From Notospermus geniculatus (Eukaryota; Nemertea; Pilidiophora; Heteronemertea; Lineidae): a stretch of DNA of 64,000 bases. This document shows, one piece after another, positions 44,079 to 54,998 of the stretch. A program made the position numbers and the translations under genes. Each line of letters begins with the position of its first letter. Positions within the stretch are counted from its first letter, which is position 1. The DNA lies in NCBI GenBank assembly GCA_002633025.1, contig NMRB01001271.1:22023-86022 (forward strand), given 5' to 3'. The notes under the pieces are model-generated. The model was given only the letters and a program-made list of their open reading frames with translations. It was not told the DNA's origin and did not search any database.

Positions 44079-44665
44079 AGTCGGGTCAAAATACGAAAAA
44101 AATGGCCGAACCTCAAACAAATTGCAACAAAAGGTTTTTTTGACGGTTTCTTCTTCTATTGAGTATGGGGAATAACATAATGAAAATAGCACAAAATCGC
44201 ACCCAGGGAAAAGCAGAAATCCGTTGCCATAGCAACCATACCTGTTTTTTATTTAAAATGGTTTTCGCCTTATGGTTTCGCCAATTTTGGTCGTTTTTCG
44301 ACGAAATGTTTGGACAACCATACGCATCATCAAACTCACATTTTCTGGTACATGGCGTATATCCCCTACTTTCCTGGTTACCATGGCAACGGTTTTTCTT
44401 CAATTTTAATGAATTTTATTACTCTCTTGTCACCTGGATTATCTGAAGTTCGTGAAAAAAACGACCAAAATCGACAAAAAATTAAGGAGAAAAACATTTT
44501 TAATGAAAACACGTACGGTTGCTATGGCAACGGATTTCTACTTTTCCCTGGATGTGATTTTGTGCGATTTTTGATATGTTGTTGTCCAATGTCAAAACTA
44601 CAAGAAACCATCAAAAAAACCTTTTGTTGCAATTTGTTTGGGGTTTTTCGTATTTTGACCCGACT
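44079..44665. mobile_element. Inverted-repeat element, about 587 bp
   Basis: Arms of about 150 bp starting AGTCGGGTCAAAATACGAAA. GTTT stands on both sides (one base offset at the right), absent as a duplicate in the copy at 6.65 kb. Non-coding. Confidence 0.85.
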
Positions 44666-45230
44666 AGTTTGTATTTCAATCAGGCATTACTGCTAGTATG
44701 CGCGCGTCAGCAACTTCAACTTTGCTGTGAGCATAGCTATACTTAGTAACTATGGAATGATGCCATTGCCAAAATGTGTTCATTGCCTATCAAAAAAACT
44801 TAACATGAAAAGCTGTTTTCAAGTAAACTCGCGATGACAAAATTATGCTGGCCTAGCCCACATCAATCATTATTCATAGGCTTAATTCGGCGTATTGTGT
44901 ACGAGTGACACAAGCCCTCTGCGCCTTTTCAGTCATCCAACTTTCGTCCACTGACAACGCCTTACCTCACTGCTAATAATCATGTGAGCAAACCAGTGGA
45001 TTGGGGTGGATCCTAATCAACCGTCATGAGCAACACAATGCAGGAGGTGGGTTTGTACATGAGAAATTGACTCTACCTTTGAATGCCGGCCCTTCGCCGA
45101 CCAACTAATGGGCATGCGCAAGATGATCTACTGGGCATGCGCAGCTTATTCTATTGGTCTATAATGCTAAGGTTTCGCTGTGAGATAGTAGGATTTCTAG
45201 TCTCTCCAATGAGCCCCCCCCCCCCCCCAA

Positions 45231-46394
45231 AAGTCTCCAGGGGCAACTTCAACCCCTAAACCTAAATCAGGTGATGGGGATAGGTCTCTTCGCCTTAAAT
45301 CGGAGAAACAGGGGGATTCTAGAGAGTTAGAACTCCGTAGGTTTCAGTTAGAACTAGAACGCGAAAGACTGCAGTTTGAGCGAGAGAAATTAAAGCGAGA
45401 AGAGCGTGAACGAGAGCGAGAGCGTGAAAGAGATCGAGAAAGGGAGCGTGAGAAAGAACGTGAGCGTGAACAAGAGCGTGCCTTTGAGAAAGAGAAATTG
45501 AAGTTACAGTTTGAACATGAAATATCTTTGAAAGATCATGAAGTTTCCTCGAGAGAGCATGTAGAAGGTGATGGCAAATTTGGAAAACATGGGCCGAAGG
45601 CTCCTAAATTTCATGAGGGTGAAGATGTTGAAGCCTATTTGAGGACTTTTGAGCGTTTGGCTACTGCCAACGAATGGTCAAAGAAGACTTGGGCTCCACG
45701 GTTGGCTGCTTGTTTGACTGGGAAGGCTAGAGAGGCATACGCCTTGATGCCCATTGAAGCGATCGATGATTATGACAAAGTAAAGTTGGCAATTCTTAGA
45801 AAATATCAGCTAGGGTCAGAAGCTTACCGTGAGAAATTCCGAACTAGTAATAAGAAGCCTGACGAGCGGTTTCAAGAGTGGGGGACAAGAATTTCGCAAT
45901 ATTTTGATAGGTGGCTCGAAATTAATGAAATAAGTGACTTTCCAAAATTGCGCGAATTCATGATTATTGATCAATTGATTACTCTTTTGTCTCCGGATCT
46001 ACAGGTTTGGATTAAAGAGAGAAAACCCACCACTGTTGCTCAACTTACAGAACAGGCTGAGTTGTATGTGACGTCCAGACGGAAGTCTGGTCAGGCTGGT
46101 CATGGTGGTAATAAGCATGGGAAAACTGAGAAAAAGAATAGTAGTAGTGAGAAATCGAGCAAACCCTCCAAGGATGAGATAGTTTGCTACTCGTGCAAAG
46201 AAAAGGGGCATTATGCCAGAGACTGTCCACAGAAAAGTAAAGTGTCGAAGAATGGTAAAAGTAAGAAGGCGTTGCTATGTCTAAGCCCGTCAAGGCCGGG
46301 GTTCCTCAATTGCAAAAAGTTTGAAATACAAGGTACTGTCGGGGACACCCCTGTGACGATGTTGATTGACACGGGTGTACCAACACGTTGGTGA
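45231..46394 (+). pseudogene. gag: Gmr1-like gypsy element copy 1: Gag and start of protease
   Basis: Open from the poly-C run at about 45,213-45,230, so the 5' end and LTR are missing. About 70 residues of Glu/Arg-rich coiled coil (ERERERERDRERERE type) lead into the Gag core (YLRTFERLATANEWSKKTWAPRLAACLTGKA, QYFDRWLEIN). A CCHC knuckle CYSCKEKGHYARDC and the protease start VTMLIDT follow. One base is missing at about 46,372 relative to copy 2, which shifts the frame and stops it. A second frame (46388-46747) continues the protease-linker part. Confidence 0.85.
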
Positions 46395-46709
46395 AAGCAG
46401 GTTTAGTAACTAATGAGGCGTACACTGGGGAGTCCTTTCAGATTTTGTTGGCCAACGGAATGAAGCAAGATGTTCCTGTGGCGCAAGTGAGGCTGTCAGT
46501 TGATGAAGTGAGTAGGTTGTGCACTGTAGGGGTCTTGGAAACATTACCTGTCGATATCTTGTTGAGTCAGGGTGACTACGCAGATTTTGAAAGTCCCCGT
46601 CATGATGATCCAGATCCTTCTAGATTGTTGGTTTTCAATCAGGGTGATCTTTCGTGTGCTCTAGCAGTGACAAGAGCACAGGCGAAAGCTGTCTTAGAGG
46701 AAGAGAATC

Positions 46710-48305
46710 GTGTTCAAGCCCTTACCGATCGAGGCACAAGGTGTTAGGCCACGTGCTGTCGATGACTTGCCCGATAGTATAGATGAATTGTCCGGTACTG
46801 ATGATGAAGTTGTAGAGGAAACAGTAGATTCTAGTGTTGACACAAATGAAACGTCAGAGAATGAGCATTGTATCATAGGTCCTGATTACGTCAGCGATGT
46901 TGAGTTAGCCAAGTTAGCTTCTGAAAAGGAAGATAGAACGCCTGTGTTATTACCACACATTGACATGTGGAAATTGAGACCAAATGACTTCAAAGAAAGA
47001 CAGTTGACAGATGAAAAGTTGAGGGGTGTAAGGGAGAAATTAGAAAAGTCGCCACCCAAAAAGGATACCGGTTATTTCCGCAAGGACGGGCTCCTTTTTA
47101 GGCGGTACTTTGACAAGAATGGAAGTTTCACAGATCAGCTGGTAGTTCCCCAAGAGTACAGAAAAGATTTGTTAGAGTTATCTCATGAGGTACCCCTAGC
47201 TGGCCACCTAGGGACTGAGAAAACTAGAAACAGACTGTTGGCTCACTATTTCTGGCCGGGGTTATACAAAGATGTACAAAATTTTTGCGCTACTTGCCCC
47301 AGATGCCAGAAGGTAGCACGTAGATTGTCCTCAGAGAAAGCAGAATTGATTAGGGTCCCTATTGTGAAAGAACCATTTCGGAAAGTATCCATTGATATTG
47401 TAGGTCCCTTACCCCGCAGTCGAAGTGGAAACAAGTATATGCTTACCCTGGTTGATTATGCGACCCGGTATCCGGAAGCAGTTCCACTGAAAGATACCAC
47501 AGCTGAAAATGTTTCTGATCATTTAGTTGAGCTGTTCTGTAGGCATGGTATTCCAATGACGCAACTTTACCAGAAACTAGGGATTAAGAAAATCAGGACC
47601 ACTGTGTATCACCCGCAGGCGAATGGTGTTGTTGAACGATTTCATAGCACACTGAAGCGAATGCTAGCCAAGTTCGTGTCAGATGACCCATCTAACTGGC
47701 ACAAAATGGTCCCATATTTGCTTTTCGCTTATCGTGAAGTTCCGGAAACCAGTACAGGGTTTTCGCCGTTTGAATTGTTATATGGGAGGCCAGTTAGGGG
47801 TCCACTAGCTGTCTTGAAAGAGTCCTTCACGGGTGAGGGGGCTGATGATGAAAATATCATAGAGTATGTACTTCAAATGCGGGAGAAACTCAAGTCTATG
47901 TCAGACATAGTAGAAGAAAACATGACAAAAGCCCAGACAAAGCAGAAAACATGGTATGATAGAAATGCAAGAGGCAAAACGTTTGAGGTTGGGGAGGAGG
48001 TCCTTGTCCTGTTACCCTCAGCTTCATCCAAGCTTAGGTCCACATGGCAAGGCCCTTACCCTATTGTGCGGAAAGTGTCCCCTGTGGATTACGAGGTCAA
48101 TACTGGTCGGCGTAAGAAACAGTTGAGGACATTTCATGTCAATCTACTCAGAATGTGGAAAGATAGAGAGAAGCTTGCATTTTATGCACAGGCGTATATA
48201 CTGGATGAGGAAAACACTGAGAACTACTTGCCTAAGTTGACCCCGACTCAGACTTGGCAGGATGTTAATATTTCCGACTCACTTTCTGCTTCACATACGC
48301 CTTGA
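46710..48305 (+). pseudogene. Gmr1-like copy 1: integrase with deleted catalytic segment
   Basis: Encodes an acidic linker, the zinc-binding HHCC module (AGHLG ... CATCPRCQK), and the integrase core with first Asp in VSIDIVGPLP and Glu in GVVERFHSTL. The GPY/F-type tail WQGPYPIVRKV follows. Relative to copy 2, 45 bases coding for the segment with the second catalytic Asp (SDNGSNF) are missing in frame after CRHGIP. At about 48,293 it fuses directly to the Gag of copy 2, so no reverse transcriptase follows. Inactive as an integrase by inference. Confidence 0.88.
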
Positions 48306-51007
48306 TGCCCATTGAAGCGATCGATGATTATGACAAAGTGAAGTTGGCAATTCTTAGAAAGTACCAGCTAGGGTCAGAAGCTTACAGTGAGAAATTCCGA
48401 ACTAGTAATAAGAAGCCTGACGAGCGGTTTCAAGAGTGGGGGACAAGGATTTCACAATATTTTGATAGGTGGCTCGAAATTAATGAAATAAGTGACTTTC
48501 CAAAATTGCGCAAATTCATGATTATTGATCAATTGATTAGCCTTTTGTCTCCGGATCTACAGGTTTGGATTAAAGAGAGAAAACCCACCACTGTTGCTCA
48601 ACTTACAGATCAGGCTGAGTTGTATGTGACGTCCAGACGAAAGTCTGGCCAGGCTGGTCATGGTGGTAATAAGCATGGGAAAACTGAGAAAAAGAATAGT
48701 AGTAGTGAGAAATCGAGCAAACCCTCCAAGGATGAGATAGTTTGTTACTCGTGCAAAGAAAAGGGGCATTATGCCAGAGACTGTCCACAGAAAAGTAAAG
48801 AGTCGAAGAATGGTAAAAGCAAGAAGGCGCTGCTATGTCTAAGCCCGTCAAGGCCGGGGTTCCTTAATTGCAAAAAGTTTGAAATACAAGGTACTGTCGG
48901 GGACACCCCTGTGACGATGTTGATTGACACGGCGTGTACCAACACGTTGGTGAAAGCAGGTTTAGTAACTAATGAGGCGTACACTGGGGAGTCCTTTCAG
49001 ATTTTGTTGGCCAACGGTATGAGGCAAGATGTTCCTGTGGCGCAAGTGAGATTGACAGTTGGTGAAGCGAGTAGGTTGTGCACTGTAGGCGTTTTGGAAA
49101 GGTCACCTGTCGATGTCTTGTTGAGTCAGGGTGACTACGCAGATTTTGAAAGTCCCCGTCATGATGATTCAGATCCTTCTAGATTGTTGGTTTTCAATCA
49201 GGGTGATCTTTCGTGTGCTCTAGCAGTGACAAGAGCTCAGACGAAAGCTGCTTCAGAGAAAGAGAATCGTGTCCAAGCCCTTACCGAGGCACAAGGTGTT
49301 AGGCCCCGCGCTGTCGATGACTTGCCCGATAGTATAGATGAATTGCCCGGTACTGATGATGACGTTGTAGAGGAAACAGTAGATCCTAGTGTTGACACAA
49401 ATGAAACGTCAGAAAATGAGCATTGTATCGTAGGTCCTGATTACGTCAGCGATGTTGAGTTAGCCAAGTTAGCTTCTGAAAAGGAAGATAGAACGCCTGT
49501 GTTATTACCACACATTGACATGTGGAAATTGAGACCAAATGATTTCAAAGAAAGACAGTTGACAGATGAAAAGTTGAGGGGTGTAAGGGAGAAATTAGAA
49601 ACGTCGCCACCCAAAAAGGATACCGGTTATTTCCGCAAGGACGGGCTCTTTTTTAGGCGGTACTTTGACAAGAATGGAAGTTTCACAGATCAGCTGGTAG
49701 TTCCCCAAGAGTACAGAAAAGATTTGTTAGAGTTAGCTCATGAGGTACCCCTAGCTGGCCACCTAGGGACTGAGAAAACTAGAAACAGACTGTTGGCTCA
49801 CTATTTCTGGCCGGGGTTATACAAAGATGTACAAAATTTTTGCGCTACTTGCCCCAGATGCCAGAAGGTAGCACGTAGGTTGTCCTCAGAGAAAGCAGAA
49901 TTAATTAGGGTCCCTATTGTGAAAGAACCATTTCGGAAAGTATCCATTGATATTGTAGGTCCCTTACCCCGCAGTCGAAGTGGAAATAAGTATATGCTTA
50001 CCCTGGTTGATTATGCTACCCGGTATCCGGAAGCAGTTCCACTGAAAGATACCACAGCTGAAAATGTTTCTGATCATTTAGTTGAGCTGTTCTGTAGGCA
50101 TGGTATTCCCAATGAATTACTTAGCGACAACGGCTCAAATTTTACTTCCGAATTGATGACGCAACTTTACCAGAAACTAGGGATTAAGAAAATCAGGACC
50201 ACTGTGTATCACCCGCAGGCGAATGGTGTTGTTGAACGATTTCATAGTACACTGAAGCGAATGCTAGCCAAGTTCGTGTCAGATGACCCGTCTAACTGGG
50301 ACAAAATGGTCCCATATTTGCTTTTTGCTGATCGTGAAGTTCCGGAAGCCAGTACAGGGTTTTCGCCGTTTGAATTGTTACATGGGAGGCCAGTTAGGGG
50401 TCCACTAGCTGTTTTGAAAGAGTCCTTCACGGGTGAGGGGGCTGATGATGAAAATATCGTAGAGTATGTACTTCAAATGCGGGAGAAACTCAAGTCTGTG
50501 TCAGACATAGAAGAAGAAAATATGACAAAAGCCCAGACAAAGCAGAAAACATGGTATGATAGAAATGCCAGAGGCAAAACGTATGAGGTTGGGGAGGAGG
50601 TCCTTGTCCTGTTACCCTCAGCTTCATCCAAGCTTAGATCCACATGGCAAGGTCCTTACCCTATTGTGCGGAAAGTGTCCCCTGTGGATTACGAGGTCAA
50701 TACTGGTCGGCGCAAGAAACAGTTGAGGACATTTCATGTCAATCTACTCAGAAAGTGGAAAGATAGAGAGAAGCTTGCATTTTATGCACAGGCGTATATC
50801 CTGGATGAGGAAAACACTGAAAACTACTTGCCTAAGTTGATCCCGACTCAGACTTGGCAGGATGTTAATATTTCCGACTCGCTTTCTGCTTCTGAGAAGA
50901 AAGACGTTAGAGAACTTGTGCATAAATATTCGTCCATCTTCTCAGATGTGCCGTCGGCTACCTCTGAAATAATACATGATGTAAAACTGGCGATGCAAAG
51001 CCTGTGA
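48302..51007 (+). CDS. Gag-protease-integrase frame of copy 2
   Basis: 901 codons in one frame. From the middle of Gag (RKYQLGSEAYSEKFR) through CCHC CYSCKEKGHYARDC, a protease with LIDTACTNTLV (DTA where retropepsins have DTG), an acidic spacer, the HHCC zinc module, and an integrase core with all three catalytic residues: SIDIVGP, LLSDNGSNF, VVERFHS with D-35-E spacing. The GPY/F-type end, then the first residues before RT (YSSIFSDVP, HDVKL). The frame closes at 51007 by a one-base shift; the RT continues in the next frame. The start shown is the first Met of the truncated Gag; the natural start is lost. Confidence 0.88.
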   Translation: MMPIEAIDDYDKVKLAILRKYQLGSEAYSEKFRTSNKKPDERFQEWGTRISQYFDRWLEINEISDFPKLRKFMIIDQLISLLSPDLQVWIKERKPTTVAQLTDQAELYVTSRRKSGQAGHGGNKHGKTEKKNSSSEKSSKPSKDEIVCYSCKEKGHYARDCPQKSKESKNGKSKKALLCLSPSRPGFLNCKKFEIQGTVGDTPVTMLIDTACTNTLVKAGLVTNEAYTGESFQILLANGMRQDVPVAQVRLTVGEASRLCTVGVLERSPVDVLLSQGDYADFESPRHDDSDPSRLLVFNQGDLSCALAVTRAQTKAASEKENRVQALTEAQGVRPRAVDDLPDSIDELPGTDDDVVEETVDPSVDTNETSENEHCIVGPDYVSDVELAKLASEKEDRTPVLLPHIDMWKLRPNDFKERQLTDEKLRGVREKLETSPPKKDTGYFRKDGLFFRRYFDKNGSFTDQLVVPQEYRKDLLELAHEVPLAGHLGTEKTRNRLLAHYFWPGLYKDVQNFCATCPRCQKVARRLSSEKAELIRVPIVKEPFRKVSIDIVGPLPRSRSGNKYMLTLVDYATRYPEAVPLKDTTAENVSDHLVELFCRHGIPNELLSDNGSNFTSELMTQLYQKLGIKKIRTTVYHPQANGVVERFHSTLKRMLAKFVSDDPSNWDKMVPYLLFADREVPEASTGFSPFELLHGRPVRGPLAVLKESFTGEGADDENIVEYVLQMREKLKSVSDIEEENMTKAQTKQKTWYDRNARGKTYEVGEEVLVLLPSASSKLRSTWQGPYPIVRKVSPVDYEVNTGRRKKQLRTFHVNLLRKWKDREKLAFYAQAYILDEENTENYLPKLIPTQTWQDVNISDSLSASEKKDVRELVHKYSSIFSDVPSATSEIIHDVKLAMQSL

Positions 51008-52529
51008 GAACAAAGCCATATCGAATCCCAGAATGCCAGAAAGAGGCAGTCCGTCAGCACATTCGAGAGTTGGAAGAAGCAAGAATTATTGAACGTGCTA
51101 ATCCTAGTCCATGGGGGTCAGGTTTAGTAATTGTCCCGAAGAAGGACGGATCAATTAGAATGTGCGTCGACTATCGAGCGTTAAGGTGGCGGGGGTGACT
51201 AGCCCGGCGCATTCTCCCGCTGAATATGGAAATGATTTGAATGAATTTATTCATGCGCTCAAGTGCAGTCGGTCACAATCATAGCCTGTTTCAATATTTG
51301 GCAAGTGTAGTTCTTAGGCATGTTGGGCCTGGAATGGTATTGCGCAATACCTCTTTAAAAATAAACTTCGGTCGTAACACATTCGTGCAATTCAATTTCA
51401 AAACGGACCTCAATTGGATGCGTTCACTATCTCCCCCGCCACCTTAAATAAAGTCACTGAGACCGATAGCGGCGGGAATCTGCCAAGATCGAGGAACTGA
51501 TCGAAAAGGTTAGTCGAGCTAAATATATATCAGTGATTGACCTTTGTAAGGGTTATTATGCCATTCCTTTGTCCGAAGCGGCAAAAATGGCATCTACATT
51601 CGTAAGTCCCTTCGGCTCTTGGCGGTTTCGAGTAATGCCCTTCGGCATGAAAAATGCACCTATGACATTTACTCGACTCATGAGTGGTGTCTTGGATGGT
51701 ACTGAAGACTTCGTTGTCGTATATATTGATGATATAGCAATATTTTCAGATAGTTTCACCGAGCATTTGCAACATCTTGAGGATGTCTTTAAGCGGTTAC
51801 ACAATGCCAACTTAAAGGCAAAGCCGAGCAAAGTGTTTCTTGGTCATGCGACATTGGATTTTCTTGGTCACCAAGTAGGTTCAGGGAAAGTTTCTCCCAG
51901 GTCGGCCAAGGTTGAGGCTATCATGATGTTTCCCAGACCAGAGACGAAGAAAGATGTTGGAAGATTTCTGGGTCTGGTTGGATATTATCGGCGGTTTGTT
52001 CCGCATTTCTCAGAAATTGCAGCCCCTCTGACCGATCAAACCAAGAAAGGATATCCTAACAAAGTAAAGTGGTCAGAGTCGTGTGAAACCTCTTTTAACC
52101 AACTCCAGAAGGCTTTGCAAAATGCTCCGGTACTATCACCTCCTGATTATACGCGACCCTTCCTGTTACAAACAGATGCAAGTGAGAGAGGTATCGGCGC
52201 AGTGTTGGCCCAGACAGAATGATGACCAGGGCAATGAACACCCAATTGTTTATTGTAGTAGAAAGCTTTTGGATCGTGAGACCAGATTGTCGACAATTGA
52301 GAAAGAATGTTTGGCGATAGTCTGGGCAGTGAGACTCTTGAGACCGTACCTGCTTGGTCATGAGATTACTGTTGAAACTGACCATAATCCGCTCGTGTGG
52401 TTGGGTAGTGTCAGGAACACTAACCAGAAGCTCCTCAGATGGAGCTTGGTCTTACAAGAGTTTAATTTGACCTTCCGGTACAAAAAGGGTGCTCTGAACG
52501 CTGGGCCAGACTGCTTATCACGAGCATGA
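51004..52529 (+). pseudogene. Reverse transcriptase and RNase H of copy 2
   Basis: Pieces in order: TKPYRIPE, RANPSPWGSGLVIVPKKDGS and CVDYRAL (to 51184). Then a 259-bp MITE, then ISVIDLCKGYYAIPL, FGLMPFGMKNAP-type motif (VMPFGMKNAPMTF), the catalytic YIDD in VVYIDDIAIF, FLGHQVG and RRFVPHF. RNase H follows, with LLQTDASERGIGAVL, a one-base shift near 52,205, then STIEKECLAIVWAV, TDHNPLVWL and GPDCLSRA before the stop at 52527-52529. Removing the MITE with one TTAA rejoins the YRALNK motif in frame. A further small shift lies near 51,490. Confidence 0.9.
51185..51443. mobile_element. TTAA-flanked MITE inside the RT gene
   Basis: Ends GGTGGCGGGGG and CCCCCGCCACC, flanked by TTAA at 51181-51184 and 51444-51447. 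It splits the conserved RT motif YRALNK; the gene around it shows the original site. 259 bp, non-coding. Confidence 0.93.
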
Positions 52530-52696
52530 TTGATGCAGTGACTGCTTTGAATGTGTGAGGCATGGTGTGAGTGACATTTCGAAACTAATATTTCTTAGGA
52601 TGGATGTGATTTGAAGACAAGCATCTCTAATGTTCTTTTGTTTTTTGGGGGAAAAGGGTTAACTTTATAAAAATGTTGAATATTGACATTTTTTTT

Positions 52697-52710
52697 AAAG
52701 GGGGGAGGAA
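52697..52710 (+). promoter_or_regulatory. Polypurine tract
   Basis: AAAGGGGGGAGGAA abuts the 3' LTR. Confidence 0.85.
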
Positions 52711-53604
52711 TGTGAGCAAGCGCCCTTTAAGTAATGTGAATTTTTCCTGATCTACTCAGATGACTGACTCATTGACTTCAGGTGATTGTTTTCGGTTCCC
52801 AAATCTATTTGTTTTGATGATCAATTTCTAAATTGTTTACACGTAAATATTTGGACTCTTAAAGTGTCAAAAGGACAATGAACATTTCAGACATTTCTAT
52901 TGATCACTTTCACTCATGGATTAAGGATTATTGAACTGTGACTTGGCAGGGTGGGGATTGTAGAAAAAACTTGTGCTGAGAGGTAGTGTTTGAGAAGCTT
53001 GGGTCGGAGAAGCATGTGCCAGCAGTGCCGTATGTCCTGACGTTGGTGTCGTGGGTTAGCTACGAGAAGCTGCACAGCTACGAGAAGCTGTCCTGAATCT
53101 TCCTGACGTTGGTGTCGTGACAAACTGCCCGGTGTCGTACAACTGGCCGGTGTCGTTGGTGTCAATGGTGGAGTTGTGGACAACTGCCACGTGTTTGCCT
53201 GACGTTGGTGTCGAAGTGATGTTGGGGCCGTTCTGCTCCTTCCGTACGTAATGCTGCTGCTGCTGGCTCCTGTCTGATACGTTTGCTGGTGACAACGCTG
53301 AGTTGCTGATACGGTTAAAGTTCGTGATGTTGAGTTTGGTGGCGCCACCCTGTCCGAGCCCGTGAACTGACTCGTGCGCGTGATCCTTTGTTGTGTGTCG
53401 CTGGACTTTCCTCATTTTGGACTTTTGGGTAAAGTATTGAACTTTTAGGCATCGTAGTAGACAGAACGGTATACTAGTAGTATCTTGCAAGTGTAAATAG
53501 TTTGGTTTTTTTTGTAAATAATCACCTTTATTATTTAAAGTCAGTGTTCATCTTTTCATTACTCAGACCAGGACCCGATGCCTTAGCTTATCCGCTCTGT
53601 CACA
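52711..53604 (+). repeat. 3' LTR of the Gmr1-like element (894 bp)
   Basis: Starts TGTGAGCAAG after the polypurine tract and ends CGCTCTGTCACA, giving TGTGA/TCACA inverted ends. It contains imperfect internal repeats of CCTGACGTTGGTGTCG at 53,030-53,220. The end is chosen from the inverted termini because there is no second LTR for comparison. Confidence 0.7.
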
Positions 53605-54998
53605 GTGTTCATTTCAAATAGGATTCATTGAACTGTTTTACCATTCATGGCTGTTTTTGTTAAATCGGTGTATAAAAGCTTCTGCATATTTCACTGTTAC
53701 ATGTATAATAGTGCATTTAATGTGACAGTGGAATATTGTCTGTTGTGGGAGCCGCCCTTACTGGAGTTTATCTATTGATTGTCACAAAATAGTGGTGTTA
53801 TTTTAAACAATACTGCAATATTTGTAACAACTAGTTGCATTATGTTCAACCGTGTTCCAGTTTATGGTTATGATGGAATTTCATGTTGTTAATGTTATGA
53901 AAGAAATTTATTTAGTACGGTAATATACCGGTAGTTCATTTTATAATGAAATAGTTTCTGTTCTTGTTTCTCCAGCATCAAGGTGGTGCAAACAATGTTA
54001 CTTGATGTGACACCGGTACCAATATTTGTCCTCTTGGCAACATCTGTCACCACATGTTGTCGTCATCCATTTTGGCCTGGCAACTTTGGTGGCCCTGGGC
54101 AGTTTTAAAGGGTATGGAAACCAATCCGGCCACCGTTTCGAGGAAATACTTTACATTCACTTCTCTAAGACCAGTGTATTATCCTTGTGCACCTCCTCAT
54201 GCTTTAATATGAATGAGGACATGAAGGGCCTACTTCAATCCATTCAGGTTGATTGGCGCACTTCCCTTTGACCTGCTGTTTTAAGTTGATTGACGTTCTA
54301 TGACAATGTGTGGCTTACTGACTGCATATCTGGCACTGGTCTTAGAAAAATGAATGTAAAGTTCACACAGCTCTGCAAGCCTGTTGTTGAAGTTTGACCT
54401 CTCAATTGCATGATCTTCACCCCCTTAAAGTAAAGGGGACAAGGCAAGGCAGTGTACATGTAATGGGGTTTCTTGTGATGTCTTTTCAAGATGACTGGGA
54501 AATGGCAGTCGAACCTGCCATGACTCCACTGTCCAGAGCCATCCAGAGAGATTCCTTGATGAGACAGTTTCACAGTCAGGAAAACTTTATCATACCGACT
54601 TACGAGACAAAATGAAGAACAAAATACAAGTTGAGACAGAAGCTTATAACTCTATTCAAGTCAGATTTCAGATTTCACAACAGACAACATATTTTCTAAG
54701 GCTTCCATCAGAAAAAAAATAACACATGAACACTGATGAAACTCATTCATAGTACGCATGTTCTCAAGAGGGATAATCAAGCTGATAAACTGAAAAAAAA
54801 TATCCCTGAATTTTATAATATCAGCACACCTCAAAAATGTCCAGCCAACATGTTTTGCTGTATACAGTATGGTGATATTTCTACAGTTCACCTTAACTAA
54901 TTTTTTGTGATAGGAAGTGTTTACAGAATAAACCTTCACTACAGGAAACTGGGTACTGGTACTACAAACAAGTATTTCAGGCTTCATAAATCCCTATG
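53605..54998. other. Stretch without a supported gene
   Basis: Several short frames, none with recognisable motifs or splice context. AT-rich, with no strong repeats seen. Confidence 0.4.

Larger units (their letters stand above)
43357..45182. mobile_element. CACAG-ended element, copy 2, carrying three nested insertions
   Basis: Ends CACAGCGAAACC and GGTTTCGCTGTG, flanked by AGATA at 43352-43356 and 45183-45187. Subtracting the three nested elements and their duplications leaves about 812 bp, against 809 bp for the copy at 6344-7152. Confidence 0.88.
48294..53604 (+). mobile_element. Gmr1-like Ty3/gypsy element, copy 2, with 3' LTR
   Basis: Order along the plus strand: truncated Gag, CCHC, protease, integrase, reverse transcriptase, RNase H, polypurine tract, LTR. 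Integrase before RT is the Ty1/copia-like order known within Ty3/gypsy only from the Gmr1 group described in deuterostomes. No 5' LTR. It starts in Gag at the fusion with copy 1. Frameshifts near 51,000, 51,490 and 52,205 and a TTAA-flanked insertion at 51185-51443 make it defective. Confidence 0.88.

Noticed and set aside
53056-53490. Minus-strand frames rich in RHQRQ motifs
   Set aside because: They arise from internal repeats of the gypsy LTR on the opposite strand.
54026-54615. Short frames between the gypsy LTR and the 55-kb element
   Set aside because: No motifs, both strands open, no splice support.
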